Of a DNA stretch of 64,000 nucleotides, positions 1-8,261 are shown in pieces. The stretch comes from Advenella incenata. GTDB lineage: Bacteria > Pseudomonadota > Gammaproteobacteria > Burkholderiales > Burkholderiaceae_B. The notes under the pieces are model-generated. The model did no database searches and was not told where the DNA came from. It saw only the letters and a list, made by a program, of their open reading frames with translations. How positions within the stretch are numbered: position 1 is the stretch's first letter; the number at the start of each line of letters is the position of its first letter. Location: assembly GCF_004217095.1 (NCBI RefSeq), contig NZ_SHKO01000001.1, positions 2,282,234 through 2,346,233 of the forward strand, in the 5' to 3' direction. The translations under genes were made by a program, and so were the position numbers.

Positions 1-617
1 TCTTTCATGCGATGAGAAATGAATATGATCGTCACGCCCCTGGCCTTGAGTTTGCCGATAATGTCGCCCAGCCAGTTGACGTCTGAAGCCGTCAGGGTGG
101 ATGTGGGCTCATCCAGCAGCAGGATCTGTGGCTGGCGAAACAACGCGCGGGCAATTTCCAGTTTCTGTTGCAGGGCAAGATTGAAGCGGTTGACGGGCAG
201 GTCCAGGGAGATAGGAAAACCCAGCTCGTCAAAATGTTGTTCCAATTGCTGGCGCAATGCGCCGCGCCTGAGCATACCGGTCCGATTGGTTGCCGAGTAG
301 GGCAGCATCATATTATCGAAGACGGACAGATCGGGCAATAGCGTCATTTCCTGAAATGCGGTCTGTATCCCGACAGCCTGCGCGATGCGTGGAGAGGCAA
401 GCCGCGTCGATTGATCAAAGATTTCGATCGTACCCTTTGTAGGTGTAATCAATCCAGACAGCAGTTTGACGGTGGTAGACTTGCCCGCGCCATTTTCTCC
501 CAACAGCGCGTGGACACGGCCGCGCTTGACAGCAAGAGACACCTCACTCAGCGCTTTTATGGGCCCGTAGTTCTTTGAGACATCCGACAGACGTAAGGCA
601 ATGGCGGACTCATTCAT
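1..617 (-). CDS. Sugar ABC transporter ATP-binding protein, partial (C-terminal part beyond the left edge)
   Basis: About 205 N-terminal codons, read on the minus strand from ATG at 617, are in the window. The translation has a Walker A motif GENGAGKST, the phrase FQEMTLLPDLSVFDN typical of RbsA/MglA-type ATPases, and Walker B ILLLDEPTSTL followed by the H-loop ISHRMKE. In place of the canonical LSGGQ signature there is NLALQQKLEIARAL, a degenerate form common in the RbsA/XylG family. It powers uptake of a monosaccharide or related compound through an inner-membrane permease, probably encoded just outside the window. It lies 67 bp downstream of the periplasmic receptor gene on the same strand, so the two are probably one operon. 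Family RbsA/XylG proteins are usually about 500 residues with two ATPase domains; only the first is visible. Confidence 0.9.
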   Translation of the reverse strand, partial: MNESAIALRLSDVSKNYGPIKALSEVSLAVKRGRVHALLGENGAGKSTTVKLLSGLITPTKGTIEIFDQSTRLASPRIAQAVGIQTAFQEMTLLPDLSVFDNMMLPYSATNRTGMLRRGALRQQLEQHFDELGFPISLDLPVNRFNLALQQKLEIARALFRQPQILLLDEPTSTLTASDVNWLGDIIGKLKARGVTIIFISHRMK

Positions 618-684
618 AGTGAGCAATTCCAATATGTGTGCGAAGGAGGCGCACGCGTAGCATGCACCTCATACATGCATTGAT

Positions 685-1812
685 TTATTGTGCGTCTGGC
701 TCTGATTTGAGTGCTGCGTTAATACCCAGTCCTTCTGTTTGCTCAGAATAGATCGAGGCGAACCAACCTGGTTTGCTCACTAGTTTAGGAGAAAAAACGT
801 TGCAGCCATCTTTCAGATCTTTCCAGGTTCCGTCTTTACACAGTTTGATTGTTTCGTTGGTCACTTGCGGCAGGGGCAGTGTGATTTTTTGTGGAAACGT
901 CTTACCCTCTATCGCCTGGACTGCCAGCTTCAGGGCCAATGCGCCTGAATAGGGTGGAGAGGCGTAGGAAATTCTGGGAGCACCAAGAGGACGATAGCTT
1001 CCAGTAGCGCCATCCAGTTGTGTGTCTGCGGGGAGCATCTGCACACGACCGCCGTTGGAGCCTTCGCCTGCGCATGGCAGCAGATCCTTGGCGTCTTTGC
1101 CTGCTTCCAGCTGCATGGAGTTAGCCGTGTAGCAGCCCACCTGAAGCCACAGCCCATCTATCTGGTCCCAGTTTCTGACGGCGACAATTTTTGATAACTC
1201 GGTTCGGGCAACGGCCTGGTTCCACATGCCGGGCGTCTCTGCCACAATTTTCATTTCAGGATGTTTGGCAAAAACTTCCTTGGCCGCTTCGGTTCGGTAT
1301 TTGTCCACCGATGTGCCGGGCACACCCGTGAGCATAACGACGTTGCCTTTGTAGTTCATTTTCTTTGCCAGCCATTCTGCGGTCACTCGTCCGGCCTCGT
1401 GCTGGTCGATGGCCACATTATGCGCGCACGGCTCAGTGACCTCACCGTCGTAGGCAAAGACTTTTACCCCTTTATTACACGCATTCTTGATCACACGGTT
1501 CAGCGCGGTGGGAGAGATCGGAAATACCACGATAGCTTCGGCGCCGGCCTGAACCATGGCGTTGATTTGTTGAATCTGCTTTTGCGCATTTTCCCCGGAC
1601 ACCTGGACCTGAAGGTCTACCTTATCGGCCAGTTCAGGCGTTTTGGCCATGGCTTTGACCATATTGGCCGCTTCAGCCTGCCAGTCGTTCCCGATGAAAC
1701 TCATGCTCAGATAAATCTTGTGTTTTTTTGTCGTCTGAGCGTGCGTCACCGCGCTCAGAGGGGCTAATGTAAATGCCAGCAATGTTGCCAGTAGTACAGA
1801 TTTGGTTTGCAT
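685..1812 (-). CDS. Ribose/sugar-type ABC transporter substrate-binding protein
   Basis: 375 residues starting with a clear Sec signal peptide (about residues 1-26, ending THAQ). The mature part has the two-lobed periplasmic binding protein fold of the ribose/galactose class (Peripla_BP_4): YLSMSFIGNDWQAEAANMVKAMA at the start, then AGAEAIVVFPISPTALNRVI and GVKVFAYDGEV, all typical lobe I strands. It captures a small ligand in the periplasm and hands it to the ABC transporter whose ATPase follows 67 bp downstream. The start has a good ribosome site (GGAG, 7 nt spacing). It is transcribed away from a GntR-family regulator, with a 160-bp divergent promoter containing the palindrome TGTGATCACA. 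The ligand cannot be told from sequence; ribose itself is not implied. Confidence 0.9.
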   Translation of the reverse strand: MQTKSVLLATLLAFTLAPLSAVTHAQTTKKHKIYLSMSFIGNDWQAEAANMVKAMAKTPELADKVDLQVQVSGENAQKQIQQINAMVQAGAEAIVVFPISPTALNRVIKNACNKGVKVFAYDGEVTEPCAHNVAIDQHEAGRVTAEWLAKKMNYKGNVVMLTGVPGTSVDKYRTEAAKEVFAKHPEMKIVAETPGMWNQAVARTELSKIVAVRNWDQIDGLWLQVGCYTANSMQLEAGKDAKDLLPCAGEGSNGGRVQMLPADTQLDGATGSYRPLGAPRISYASPPYSGALALKLAVQAIEGKTFPQKITLPLPQVTNETIKLCKDGTWKDLKDGCNVFSPKLVSKPGWFASIYSEQTEGLGINAALKSEPDAQ

Positions 1813-1900
1813 CTTATGTCTCCGGTAAGATCCAACTTCAAATTGAATGAATGTTGTTTTTTCTTTGATTTGCCCATTATTATCAGGCTATTGTATGATC

Positions 1901-1910
1901 TGTGATCACA
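1901..1910. promoter_or_regulatory. Perfect 10-bp palindrome in divergent promoter, candidate operator
   Basis: TGTGATCACA is its own reverse complement. It sits between the sugar receptor gene (minus strand) and the GntR regulator (plus strand), just upstream of a minus-strand -10-like TACAAT (complement of 1890-1895). Position and symmetry suit an operator for the neighbouring GntR protein. An octamer ATTTGCGA is also repeated directly at 1934-1941 and 1952-1959 in front of the regulator. Function is inferred. Confidence 0.4.
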
Positions 1911-1972
1911 CTATGAACGGACGTTAGCATGAGATTTGCGATACTGTCAACATTTGCGAGGGAACTATTTCG

Positions 1973-2668
1973 ATGATGGAAATGAGCAATAAATTGAAAA
2001 AAGTGGACCGCAGCAAGCTCTCGGATCGGGTGCACACGGAGCTCAGTTCGCTGCTGATTTCAGGACAGCTTTCCCCGGGGGATATGTTCAGTTTACGTGG
2101 CCTGGCGGATACGCTTGGAACGAGTGCCATGCCGGTGCGAGAAGCCGTAGGCAGGCTGGTCGCAGAGAGGGCGCTTGAGATTCTCCCCAATCGGGCAATC
2201 CGAGTCCCTCTGATGACGGTCAGTCGATTTCTAGAGTTACGAACCATCCGTATAGAACTGGAGGGGCTGGCAACGGCACGCGCGGCCGTCAACCGCAGCC
2301 AGAAGCAACTGAACAGAATACAGGACATTCAAATGCAGTTCGAGGTAGCAAGAAAATCCGGAGAGCCAAATGGAAAGGCAGCGGTCAGACTGAATAAGAA
2401 CTTGCATTTTTGCGTATACGGCGCCGCCGGAATGCCTATTTTGTTCGACATGATTGAAGTGCTCTGGTTGCAGATCGGCCCGGTTCTCAACTACGATCTG
2501 GCGGTCAATTCTGAAAGATTGACTAACCGGCAGGCGCATATTCATCATAAAAATATGGTGGAAGGAATAAAAATGAAGCAGCCTGAGCCGGCCCGTGCTG
2601 CCCTGGTGGCAGACTTGATGAGCGCAAGTGAATTGATCATACAGAAAAATGTACTCTCGCCCGGATAG
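1973..2668 (+). CDS. GntR-family transcriptional regulator (FadR/FCD type)
   Basis: 231 residues. The N-terminal winged helix spans about residues 12-78: LSDRVHTELSSLLISGQLSPGDMFSLRGLADTLGTSAMPVREAVGRL, with the family signature SxMPVREAVGRLVAE. A mostly helical ligand-binding domain follows (FLELRTIRIELEGLATARAA, then the His-containing LNKNLHFCVYGAAGMPILFDMIEVLW and a late RQAHIHHKNMVEGI), as in the FCD subclass. Such proteins usually repress a neighbouring catabolic or uptake operon until a small organic acid or sugar derivative binds. Divergent placement from the sugar ABC transporter suggests that operon is its target. The ATG at 1973 follows GAGGGA at a suitable distance; ATG at 1976 or 1982 is possible. 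Confidence 0.88.
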   Translation: MMEMSNKLKKVDRSKLSDRVHTELSSLLISGQLSPGDMFSLRGLADTLGTSAMPVREAVGRLVAERALEILPNRAIRVPLMTVSRFLELRTIRIELEGLATARAAVNRSQKQLNRIQDIQMQFEVARKSGEPNGKAAVRLNKNLHFCVYGAAGMPILFDMIEVLWLQIGPVLNYDLAVNSERLTNRQAHIHHKNMVEGIKMKQPEPARAALVADLMSASELIIQKNVLSPG

Positions 2669-2753
2669 CTGGCATACTCGCACCCTATCGGGTTGTCGAT
2701 TGATATGGTGTCGACAGGCCATTACAATTGAGCGAGGCTAACCGGAGCACACC

Positions 2754-3356
2754 ATGCCGATATTCCAATACGGAAACACCGAAATTGAATGGCTGAGCAA
2801 GCGTGACAAGCGCCTGGCGCAGGCCATTGAACGTATCGGATTGATCGAACGCAATACGATCCCCGATCTGTTTGCTGCATTGATTCAATGTATTATCGAC
2901 CAGCAGATTTCAACTGCTGCGGCGCGCACCGTCAACGCAAGAATTCTGCAGGTATGTGGCGGGCACATGAGCGCCCAGGCGTTGCTGGCAGCCGGACCAG
3001 AGAACCTGCAGCGTTGCGGCACGAGCATGAGAAAGGTGCAATATATGCTTGGTGTGGCCGAGGCGGTCCAATCGGGAAAGCTGGATTTGTCTGCGATGGC
3101 GGCAATGGATGATGCGCAGGTGATTCAGACCCTGACAGATTTGAAGGGCATTGGTATCTGGACCGCTGAAATGCTGATGATATTTTCGCTTGGTCGCCCA
3201 GATGTGTTGAGCTGGGGCGACCTGGCCATTCAGCGAGGCATAATGCGTCTGTACAATCACAAGGCGTTGCCGCGCGATCGCTTCGAACGTTACCGGCGGC
3301 GTTATTCACCCTACGGCAGCACCGCATCGCTTTATTTGTGGGCGCTGTCCAAATAG
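2754..3356 (+). CDS. Short AlkA-type DNA-3-methyladenine glycosylase (HhH-GPD family)
   Basis: 200 residues of the helix-hairpin-helix base-excision glycosylase family. The hairpin is LTDLKGIGIWTAEMLMIF (about 128-145) and the catalytic aspartate is D156 in VLSWGDLAIQRGI, the equivalent of the AlkA active-site Asp. IIDQQIS near residue 48 is the usual helix of this class. It removes alkylated bases such as 3-methyladenine, leaving an abasic site for repair. It is much shorter than E. coli AlkA (282 residues) because the N-terminal beta domain is absent, like many stand-alone bacterial Mag/AlkA proteins. There is no iron-sulfur cysteine cluster, which argues against MutY or endonuclease III. 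It follows the GntR gene by 85 bp and appears unrelated to it. Confidence 0.88.
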   Translation: MPIFQYGNTEIEWLSKRDKRLAQAIERIGLIERNTIPDLFAALIQCIIDQQISTAAARTVNARILQVCGGHMSAQALLAAGPENLQRCGTSMRKVQYMLGVAEAVQSGKLDLSAMAAMDDAQVIQTLTDLKGIGIWTAEMLMIFSLGRPDVLSWGDLAIQRGIMRLYNHKALPRDRFERYRRRYSPYGSTASLYLWALSK

Positions 3357-3728
3357 TTATTTGGCGATTCCAACTGCTGTTTTGGCGGCATCAAGGCGCC
3401 TGAAAACCTTCGTTCAAGCGCCAGTACAGTTCACAACATTCCGCTGCATCATCCCTCGGGAAAGTCCCTATATTGACGAATGTCGATAAATCACATTAAT
3501 ATGGTTAAACGTTTAATCATATTCAACGATTATTCATTGATTTTCTAATTATTGCCATTGCTTTCATCCGATATTTTCATCTGTTATTTTTACTAATTTT
3601 CTAATAATTGCACTGTTACCAGTTGCGCGATTAATGTGGCATCGGACTCATGCGTTCTCATGAACGTGGATTGGTGTTGCCAGCGCGCCTTCGAACTGGT
3701 TGCGCGCGTCAACAACACGAGGCCAATA
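3357..3728. other. Intergenic region holding the RraA-gene promoter
   Basis: 372 bp without a credible gene. The second half (about 3480-3620) is strongly AT-rich. It contains a -35-like TTGACG (3473-3478), a -10-like TAATAT (3497-3502, 18-bp spacing) and the LacI-type operator listed separately. An in-frame upstream extension of the next gene to 3636 is possible but has no ribosome site. Confidence 0.5.
3498..3523. promoter_or_regulatory. LacI-family-type operator overlapping a -10 box
   Basis: A 26-bp inverted repeat matching its reverse complement at 24 of 26 positions, with centre AAACGTTT (3507-3514). A central CpG in an AT-rich palindrome is typical of LacI/PurR-family operators. It overlaps the -10-like TAATAT at 3497-3502, so binding would block transcription of the RraA-family gene. 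The LacI regulator encoded at 4646-5662 is the obvious partner, by inference. Confidence 0.6.
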
Positions 3729-4397
3729 ATGATAGAGCAGCAGTTTGATTTCGAGAATCTGAAGGGCAGGCTGTATACCGCTGTGCTATCGGATGTACTC
3801 GATAGTATGGGTTACCGGAACCAGGCAATGCTGCCGTTTGTGCGTCCACTGTCCGAAGAGCACACAATGTTTGGCCGTGCGCGGACAGGCTATTTCATGA
3901 ACACCTTTTCTGTTGCACCAGGCGAGAATCCTTACGAACATGAAATAGCCCTCATTGATGATCTGAAACCTGACGATGTGGTCGTACTGGGTTGCGATGG
4001 CCCCACAACCCGTATTGCGCCCTGGGGAGAACTGCTTAGTACAGCATCTCAATACCGCGGCGCGGTCGGCTGCGTTACCGATGGTCTGGTCAGAGATATT
4101 CGATATATTCGCAAGTTGAATTTTCCGGTATTTCATGGCGGAATCGGGCCGCTGGATTCGCAGGGAAGGGGCAAGATGATGAATTACGATTTGCCGATTC
4201 AATGTGCGGGAGTGACGGTCCGCCCCAATGATCTGGTGTTTGGCGATGCCGATGGGGTCATTGTGATTCCGATTGAAGTAGCGGCGCAGGTGATTGAACA
4301 GTCACTGGAAAAAGTGGAAAGTGAAAACCACACGCGCCAGGAATTGGCCAAGGGCCTGCTATTGCAGGACGTCTATCAGAAATACGGCGTACTGTAA
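3729..4397 (+). CDS. RraA-family protein (class II aldolase/decarboxylase-like)
   Basis: 222 residues from ATG 3729, chosen because GAGG lies 7 nt upstream; an in-frame start at 3636 would add 31 unsupported residues. The RraA fold is shown by WGELLSTASQYRGAVGCVTDGLVRD (about 99-123), where R122 and D123 match the Arg-Asp pair that binds substrate and metal in HMG/CHA aldolases, and by DLVFGDADGVIVIP near 205. Members cleave 4-hydroxy-4-methyl-2-oxoglutarate or decarboxylate oxaloacetate; others bind RNase E. Length and intact motif favour an aldolase- or decarboxylase-like enzyme of 2-oxo acid catabolism, but the substrate is unknown. It has its own promoter with a LacI-type operator and converges on the LacI gene. 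Confidence 0.8.
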   Translation: MIEQQFDFENLKGRLYTAVLSDVLDSMGYRNQAMLPFVRPLSEEHTMFGRARTGYFMNTFSVAPGENPYEHEIALIDDLKPDDVVVLGCDGPTTRIAPWGELLSTASQYRGAVGCVTDGLVRDIRYIRKLNFPVFHGGIGPLDSQGRGKMMNYDLPIQCAGVTVRPNDLVFGDADGVIVIPIEVAAQVIEQSLEKVESENHTRQELAKGLLLQDVYQKYGVL

Positions 4398-4645
4398 TGT
4401 GCCGGGCTTAATCATAACCAGGGCATGATGAGCAAAGTGTCGGCAGGCAACAGTGTGGCGTTTTCCTGTCGGCTTATGGTCCAGTCAGATGGATGCGGAT
4501 GTTCCGGCCGTAAACGCTACGAATTAAATGCCAACTGGCATGCGGGTCGGCTTGGCTCAGCCTGCGTCCGGGAAAAGCCAGAGCAAATTCCGCGAGGTTA
4601 GAGGCTTAGTGTGCAAGCAGGATAGACTTGGTCGGTATGCCGTCT
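4398..4645. other. Convergent intergenic region
   Basis: 248 bp between the 3' ends of the RraA-family gene and the LacI gene. I see no convincing gene and no clear intrinsic terminator. Confidence 0.4.
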
Positions 4646-5662
4646 TCAGCGCAATGTCGTACCGGCCGCCGGCATTACGGGCAGAACCAATGTATTGAAT
4701 TCAAAATGTCCATTTTCCAGCCTGGACAGCAGGGCTTGGCCGCCCGTCTGGCCTAATGCATAGGCCGGCGAATGTACCGATTCCAGTACTGGTTGCAGAG
4801 CAGCATTGGTGTCAAATGCATTGAAGCCGGTAATGCCGATATCGTCAGGTACCCGATGTCCATTGTCGGTCAGATGTCGATAGGCAACATAGGCGAGCCG
4901 GTCATTGGTGCCAATTACAACATCGGGCACGCCGTGCGCCGCCATGGCAGCATCCAGCGCCTGCTGGATAGACTGATGCTGATTCTCGTCACTTGAAATA
5001 ATCTGGTAATTGCATTTGTGTTTATCCAGTACCTTGCATAGTCCTTTTACCCGCGCTTCGATTGCGTGCCATTGCAATTGGGGCGTCAGTATGAAAACCC
5101 GCTTTGGGTTGTGCAATGCGATTTTCATTGCCAGTGTTTCTGCGCCGCCCTGATCGTCCTGATTGATAAAACAGCAGTCTGCGAGCGATTTTACGGGTTT
5201 TTCCTGAAACACCACGACGGGATGTCCGCTGGCAAGTACCTGATCAAGATAACGCCGACGTCGTGCAATAGGCCCCGATAGCATCAGGCAGATGGCATCG
5301 ACCACCGATTCCTTCAACAGGAATGATTGTTCGAAGTTCGCCGGCGCAATTCCGTGCAGCAACAGACCATAGTTATGGCTACCAAGAAAGTTTGACAGGC
5401 CGGCAACCAGATGCGTGGTATAGGGGTCAGTGAGAAAGGTGGGCGAATCGTCGACGATCGCCATGCCGACAATATAATTGCGCTGCGTGCGCAACTGACG
5501 ACCCGTGCGGTTCGGCCGGTAGTTCAATTGCTGGATGATGCGCTGCACGCGCTCAACCGTTTCTGCAGAAATGCCTTTATTTATGCCATTGACCACTTTT
5601 GAAACCGTGGCAATGGAAACCTTGGCCTGCTCTGCGACGGTTTTTAGTGTAATAGGCTTCAT
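4646..5662 (-). CDS. LacI-family transcriptional regulator
   Basis: 338 residues. The N-terminal helix-turn-helix is canonical: ITLKTVAEQAKVSIATVSKVVNGINKGISAETVERVQRIIQQLNYRPN (about 4-52), including the hinge region. The rest is a periplasmic-binding-protein-like sensor domain (YIVGMAIVDDSPTFLTDPYTTHLVAGL, later IGTNDRLAYVAYRHL and DDIGITGFNAFDTN, the usual ligand-pocket loops). It probably represses the RraA-family gene through the operator at 3498-3523, and possibly the divergent Bug receptor gene. The effector is unknown. The ATG at 5662 fits the family start MKPITLKTVAE. Confidence 0.92.
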   Translation of the reverse strand: MKPITLKTVAEQAKVSIATVSKVVNGINKGISAETVERVQRIIQQLNYRPNRTGRQLRTQRNYIVGMAIVDDSPTFLTDPYTTHLVAGLSNFLGSHNYGLLLHGIAPANFEQSFLLKESVVDAICLMLSGPIARRRRYLDQVLASGHPVVVFQEKPVKSLADCCFINQDDQGGAETLAMKIALHNPKRVFILTPQLQWHAIEARVKGLCKVLDKHKCNYQIISSDENQHQSIQQALDAAMAAHGVPDVVIGTNDRLAYVAYRHLTDNGHRVPDDIGITGFNAFDTNAALQPVLESVHSPAYALGQTGGQALLSRLENGHFEFNTLVLPVMPAAGTTLR

Positions 5663-5781
5663 GATCTGCTCGATATCAGAATGAAAATTATAGCGTACCG
5701 TACGGATATGGGGTAGGGGTGTTGCTTTGATCGCAGACCAACCTGCAGAAGGCAGCCAACGCTTATTTTTAAATTGAACTT

Positions 5782-5875
5782 CATTTGGATTGATTGCGAA
5801 TCCAAGGGAGGCTTAAAACAAGTAGGATTAAAAGGTCATAAACCCATACTATTGCATTTTAAGACCATTTGGATT
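5782..5875. repeat. Repeated CATTTGGATT and inverted repeat in Bug-gene promoter
   Basis: CATTTGGATT occurs directly repeated at 5782-5791 and 5866-5875. The first copy is also the left arm of an inverted repeat: TTGGATT (5785-5791), 7-bp spacer, AATCCAA (5799-5805). Both lie between the divergent LacI and Bug genes, where an operator would be expected. No protein can be assigned. Confidence 0.35.
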
Positions 5876-5904
5876 ATTCTCATTCAACAAAAGGAGACAT
5901 AAAA

Positions 5905-6873
5905 ATGATCCAGCTACCACGGATGCTGTGCGGCATCCTGCTTATCGCCATTATGGGCGTATCCCTTGTTCATGCACAAACCTATCCGCAAAAGCCGGTA
6001 GTTCTGATTAATCCTTATGCGGCAGGCGGACCGGCCGATGTTCTTGCCCGCAAACTTGCCTCGGAACTGCGCACTGAGCTGGGCCAGCCGGTGATTGTCG
6101 AAAACAAGCCGGGGGCTGCAGCGGCCGTAGGCACGGCCTATGTGTCCAAAGCGAAGCCGGATGGCTACACCTTGCTCATGGGCACTTCTGCAGGGCATGT
6201 CGTAACACCATTGCTGCAGAAGGTAGCCTATGATGGTATTGCCGATTTTAGTTTTATTGGGATTGTGACGCGGCAATCGAACATGCTGGTTGTCAATCCT
6301 GCGTTGAAAGTGGATAACGTCAAAGAACTGATCGCATATGCGCGAGCCCATCCCGGGCAATTGAATTTTGGTTCAGCCGGTGCGGGTGGTGCGACGCATT
6401 TGAGCGGCGAACAGTTCATGCGCAAAACCGGCGTCGAACTGGTTCATGTACCTTATAGCGGGGCAGCGCCGGCGCTGACCGATCTGATGGGAGGTCAGGT
6501 GCAACTGGCGTTTTTGAATCTGTCGGCGTCGCTCCAGTATGTGAAGGATGGGCGCTTGAAAGCGCTGGCGTACGGTGCAGACAAGCGTTCACCCTTGCTG
6601 CCGGATGTACAGACCATGCAGGAGGCGGGTGTACCTGATGCACAAGTGGCAACCTGGTACAGTCTTGCCGCGCCACAAGGCACGCCCGAAGCTGTCGTGG
6701 AACGACTGAACAAGGCGCTTCTCACAATCAATAGCAAGCCCGACTATCAGGCGTTCCTGCGCAACGTCGACGGCGAGATATTATCGCTGACACCGGCGCA
6801 AACCACCGATTTCGTCCATCATGATCAGGGTGCGATGGCCGAGCTGCTGCAAGCGATTGGCAATGCCAAATGA
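5905..6873 (+). CDS. Bug/TctC-family tripartite tricarboxylate receptor
   Basis: 322 residues from ATG 5905, which has AAGGAG at 8 nt. A Sec signal peptide ends near residue 24 (VHAQ). The mature protein has the Bug signatures: YPQKPVVLINPYAAGGPADVLARKLASEL, VENKPGAAAAVGTAYVSKAKPDGYTLLMG and later HVPYSGAAPALTDLMGGQVQLAF. Bug proteins bind small carboxylated or amide compounds in the periplasm and feed TctAB transporters or act as sensors. There is no tctA/tctB nearby, so this is an orphan receptor, common in Alcaligenaceae. It is divergent from the LacI gene. Confidence 0.92.
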   Translation: MIQLPRMLCGILLIAIMGVSLVHAQTYPQKPVVLINPYAAGGPADVLARKLASELRTELGQPVIVENKPGAAAAVGTAYVSKAKPDGYTLLMGTSAGHVVTPLLQKVAYDGIADFSFIGIVTRQSNMLVVNPALKVDNVKELIAYARAHPGQLNFGSAGAGGATHLSGEQFMRKTGVELVHVPYSGAAPALTDLMGGQVQLAFLNLSASLQYVKDGRLKALAYGADKRSPLLPDVQTMQEAGVPDAQVATWYSLAAPQGTPEAVVERLNKALLTINSKPDYQAFLRNVDGEILSLTPAQTTDFVHHDQGAMAELLQAIGNAK

Positions 6874-6903
6874 AATAGGTAAAAAGTAAAGGCGCTGCCA
6901 GCA

Positions 6904-8190
6904 TTAGCCCAATTGCAACCGTAATACCAGCGCAGCAAGGGTGACCAGCAATACCGGCAATGTCAGAACAATACCAACACGGAAATAATAGCCCCAGGTA
7001 ATTCTGACCCCTTTTCGCGCAAGCACGTGCAGCCAGAGTAGCGTTGCCAGGCTGCCTACCGGTGTAATTTTCGGACCCAGGTCGCTACCGATGACATTGG
7101 CATAAATCATCGCCTCACGGACCAGGCCGGTGGCCTGACTGCTTTCAATTGACAGGGCGCCGATCAGCACGGTGGGCAGATTATTCATGACAGAGGAAAG
7201 CAGGGCAGTGAGCACGCCGGTTCCCATCGTTGCGGCCCAGATGCCGTGGTTGGCCAGCAGGTCGAGAATCTGCGTGATATACCCTGTCAGTCCTGCGTTG
7301 CGCAGTCCATAGACAACCAGATACATGCCCAGGGAGAAAAAGACAATGGACCACGGCGCTTCACGCAGCACTTTGCGGGTACGGATGACGTGGCCCTGGC
7401 CTGCAACAATCCACAGGATGAGCGCGCCGGCCGAGGCAATGACACTGACAGGAATGCCGCTGTCTTCCAGCAGAAAAAAAACCAGGAGCAGCATGATTAA
7501 TACCAGCCAGCCCGTAAAAAATGTTCGCCTATCGACAATCGCCGAAGCCGGCGTCTTCAGGGCCGCTTCGTTATAGGCGAGTGGAATATCGGCACGAAAG
7601 TAGCTGGCCAGCACCAGGAGGGTGGCGACAACCGATACAAGGTTTACCGGAACCATGACTTGTGCATACCGGGCAAAGCTGATATCGAAAAAATCCGCCG
7701 ATACAATATTGACCAGATTCGAAACGATCAGCGGCAAGCTTGCGGTATCTGCAATGAATCCGGCTGCCATCACAAATGCAAGTGTCGCAGCCGGGCCAAA
7801 GCCCAATGCCGTAAGCATGGCCATCACAATTGGCGTGAGGATCAATGCTGCACCATCGTTGGCAAACAAGGCAGATACCGCAGCGCCAAGCAGTATCACG
7901 AGACAGAAAAGTACCCGTCCCCGTTCCTTTCCCCAACGCGCCACGTGCAACGCAGCCCATTCGAAAAAGCCCGCTTCATCCAGCAACAGGCTGATAATGA
8001 TAATTGCAATGAATGTGGCGGTTGCGTTCCAGATAATCGCCCACACCACCGGAATATCTGAAAAATGTATGGTGCCGGTCATCAATGCCAGCGCTGCGCC
8101 CAGCATCGCGCTCCAGCCCACGCCCAAACCGCGCGGCTGCCAGATAACCAGAATCATGGTAAAGACGAAAATAACAAGGGCAATCAGCAT
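6904..8190 (-). CDS. arsB: ArsB-type arsenite efflux permease
   Basis: 428 residues, extremely close to proteobacterial ArsB from end to end: [78 protein letters not shown] and [28 protein letters not shown]. It is an inner-membrane protein with about 12 hydrophobic segments that extrudes arsenite or antimonite using the proton gradient, alone or with ArsA. Unusually, no arsR, arsC or arsA gene is nearby. It starts 71 bp after the end of the lipid cassette on the same strand and may be transcribed with it. No clear ribosome site precedes the ATG. Confidence 0.93.
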   Translation of the reverse strand: MLIALVIFVFTMILVIWQPRGLGVGWSAMLGAALALMTGTIHFSDIPVVWAIIWNATATFIAIIIISLLLDEAGFFEWAALHVARWGKERGRVLFCLVILLGAAVSALFANDGAALILTPIVMAMLTALGFGPAATLAFVMAAGFIADTASLPLIVSNLVNIVSADFFDISFARYAQVMVPVNLVSVVATLLVLASYFRADIPLAYNEAALKTPASAIVDRRTFFTGWLVLIMLLLVFFLLEDSGIPVSVIASAGALILWIVAGQGHVIRTRKVLREAPWSIVFFSLGMYLVVYGLRNAGLTGYITQILDLLANHGIWAATMGTGVLTALLSSVMNNLPTVLIGALSIESSQATGLVREAMIYANVIGSDLGPKITPVGSLATLLWLHVLARKGVRITWGYYFRVGIVLTLPVLLVTLAALVLRLQLG

Positions 8191-8261
8191 ATGGACAGCT
8201 CATAAACGGATCCGGCAATAATATGCGGATCGCAAAAAGTGGGTATGGACAAATCCCTGGG

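Noticed and set aside
3636-3728. 31-residue N-terminal extension of the RraA-family protein
   Set aside because: The extension has no ribosome site, is not like any RraA N terminus, and ATG 3729 has GAGG 7 nt upstream.
6904-8190. SLC13/citrate-type transporter
   Set aside because: Sequence phrases match ArsB almost word for word from the N to the C terminus, so ArsB is the better call.
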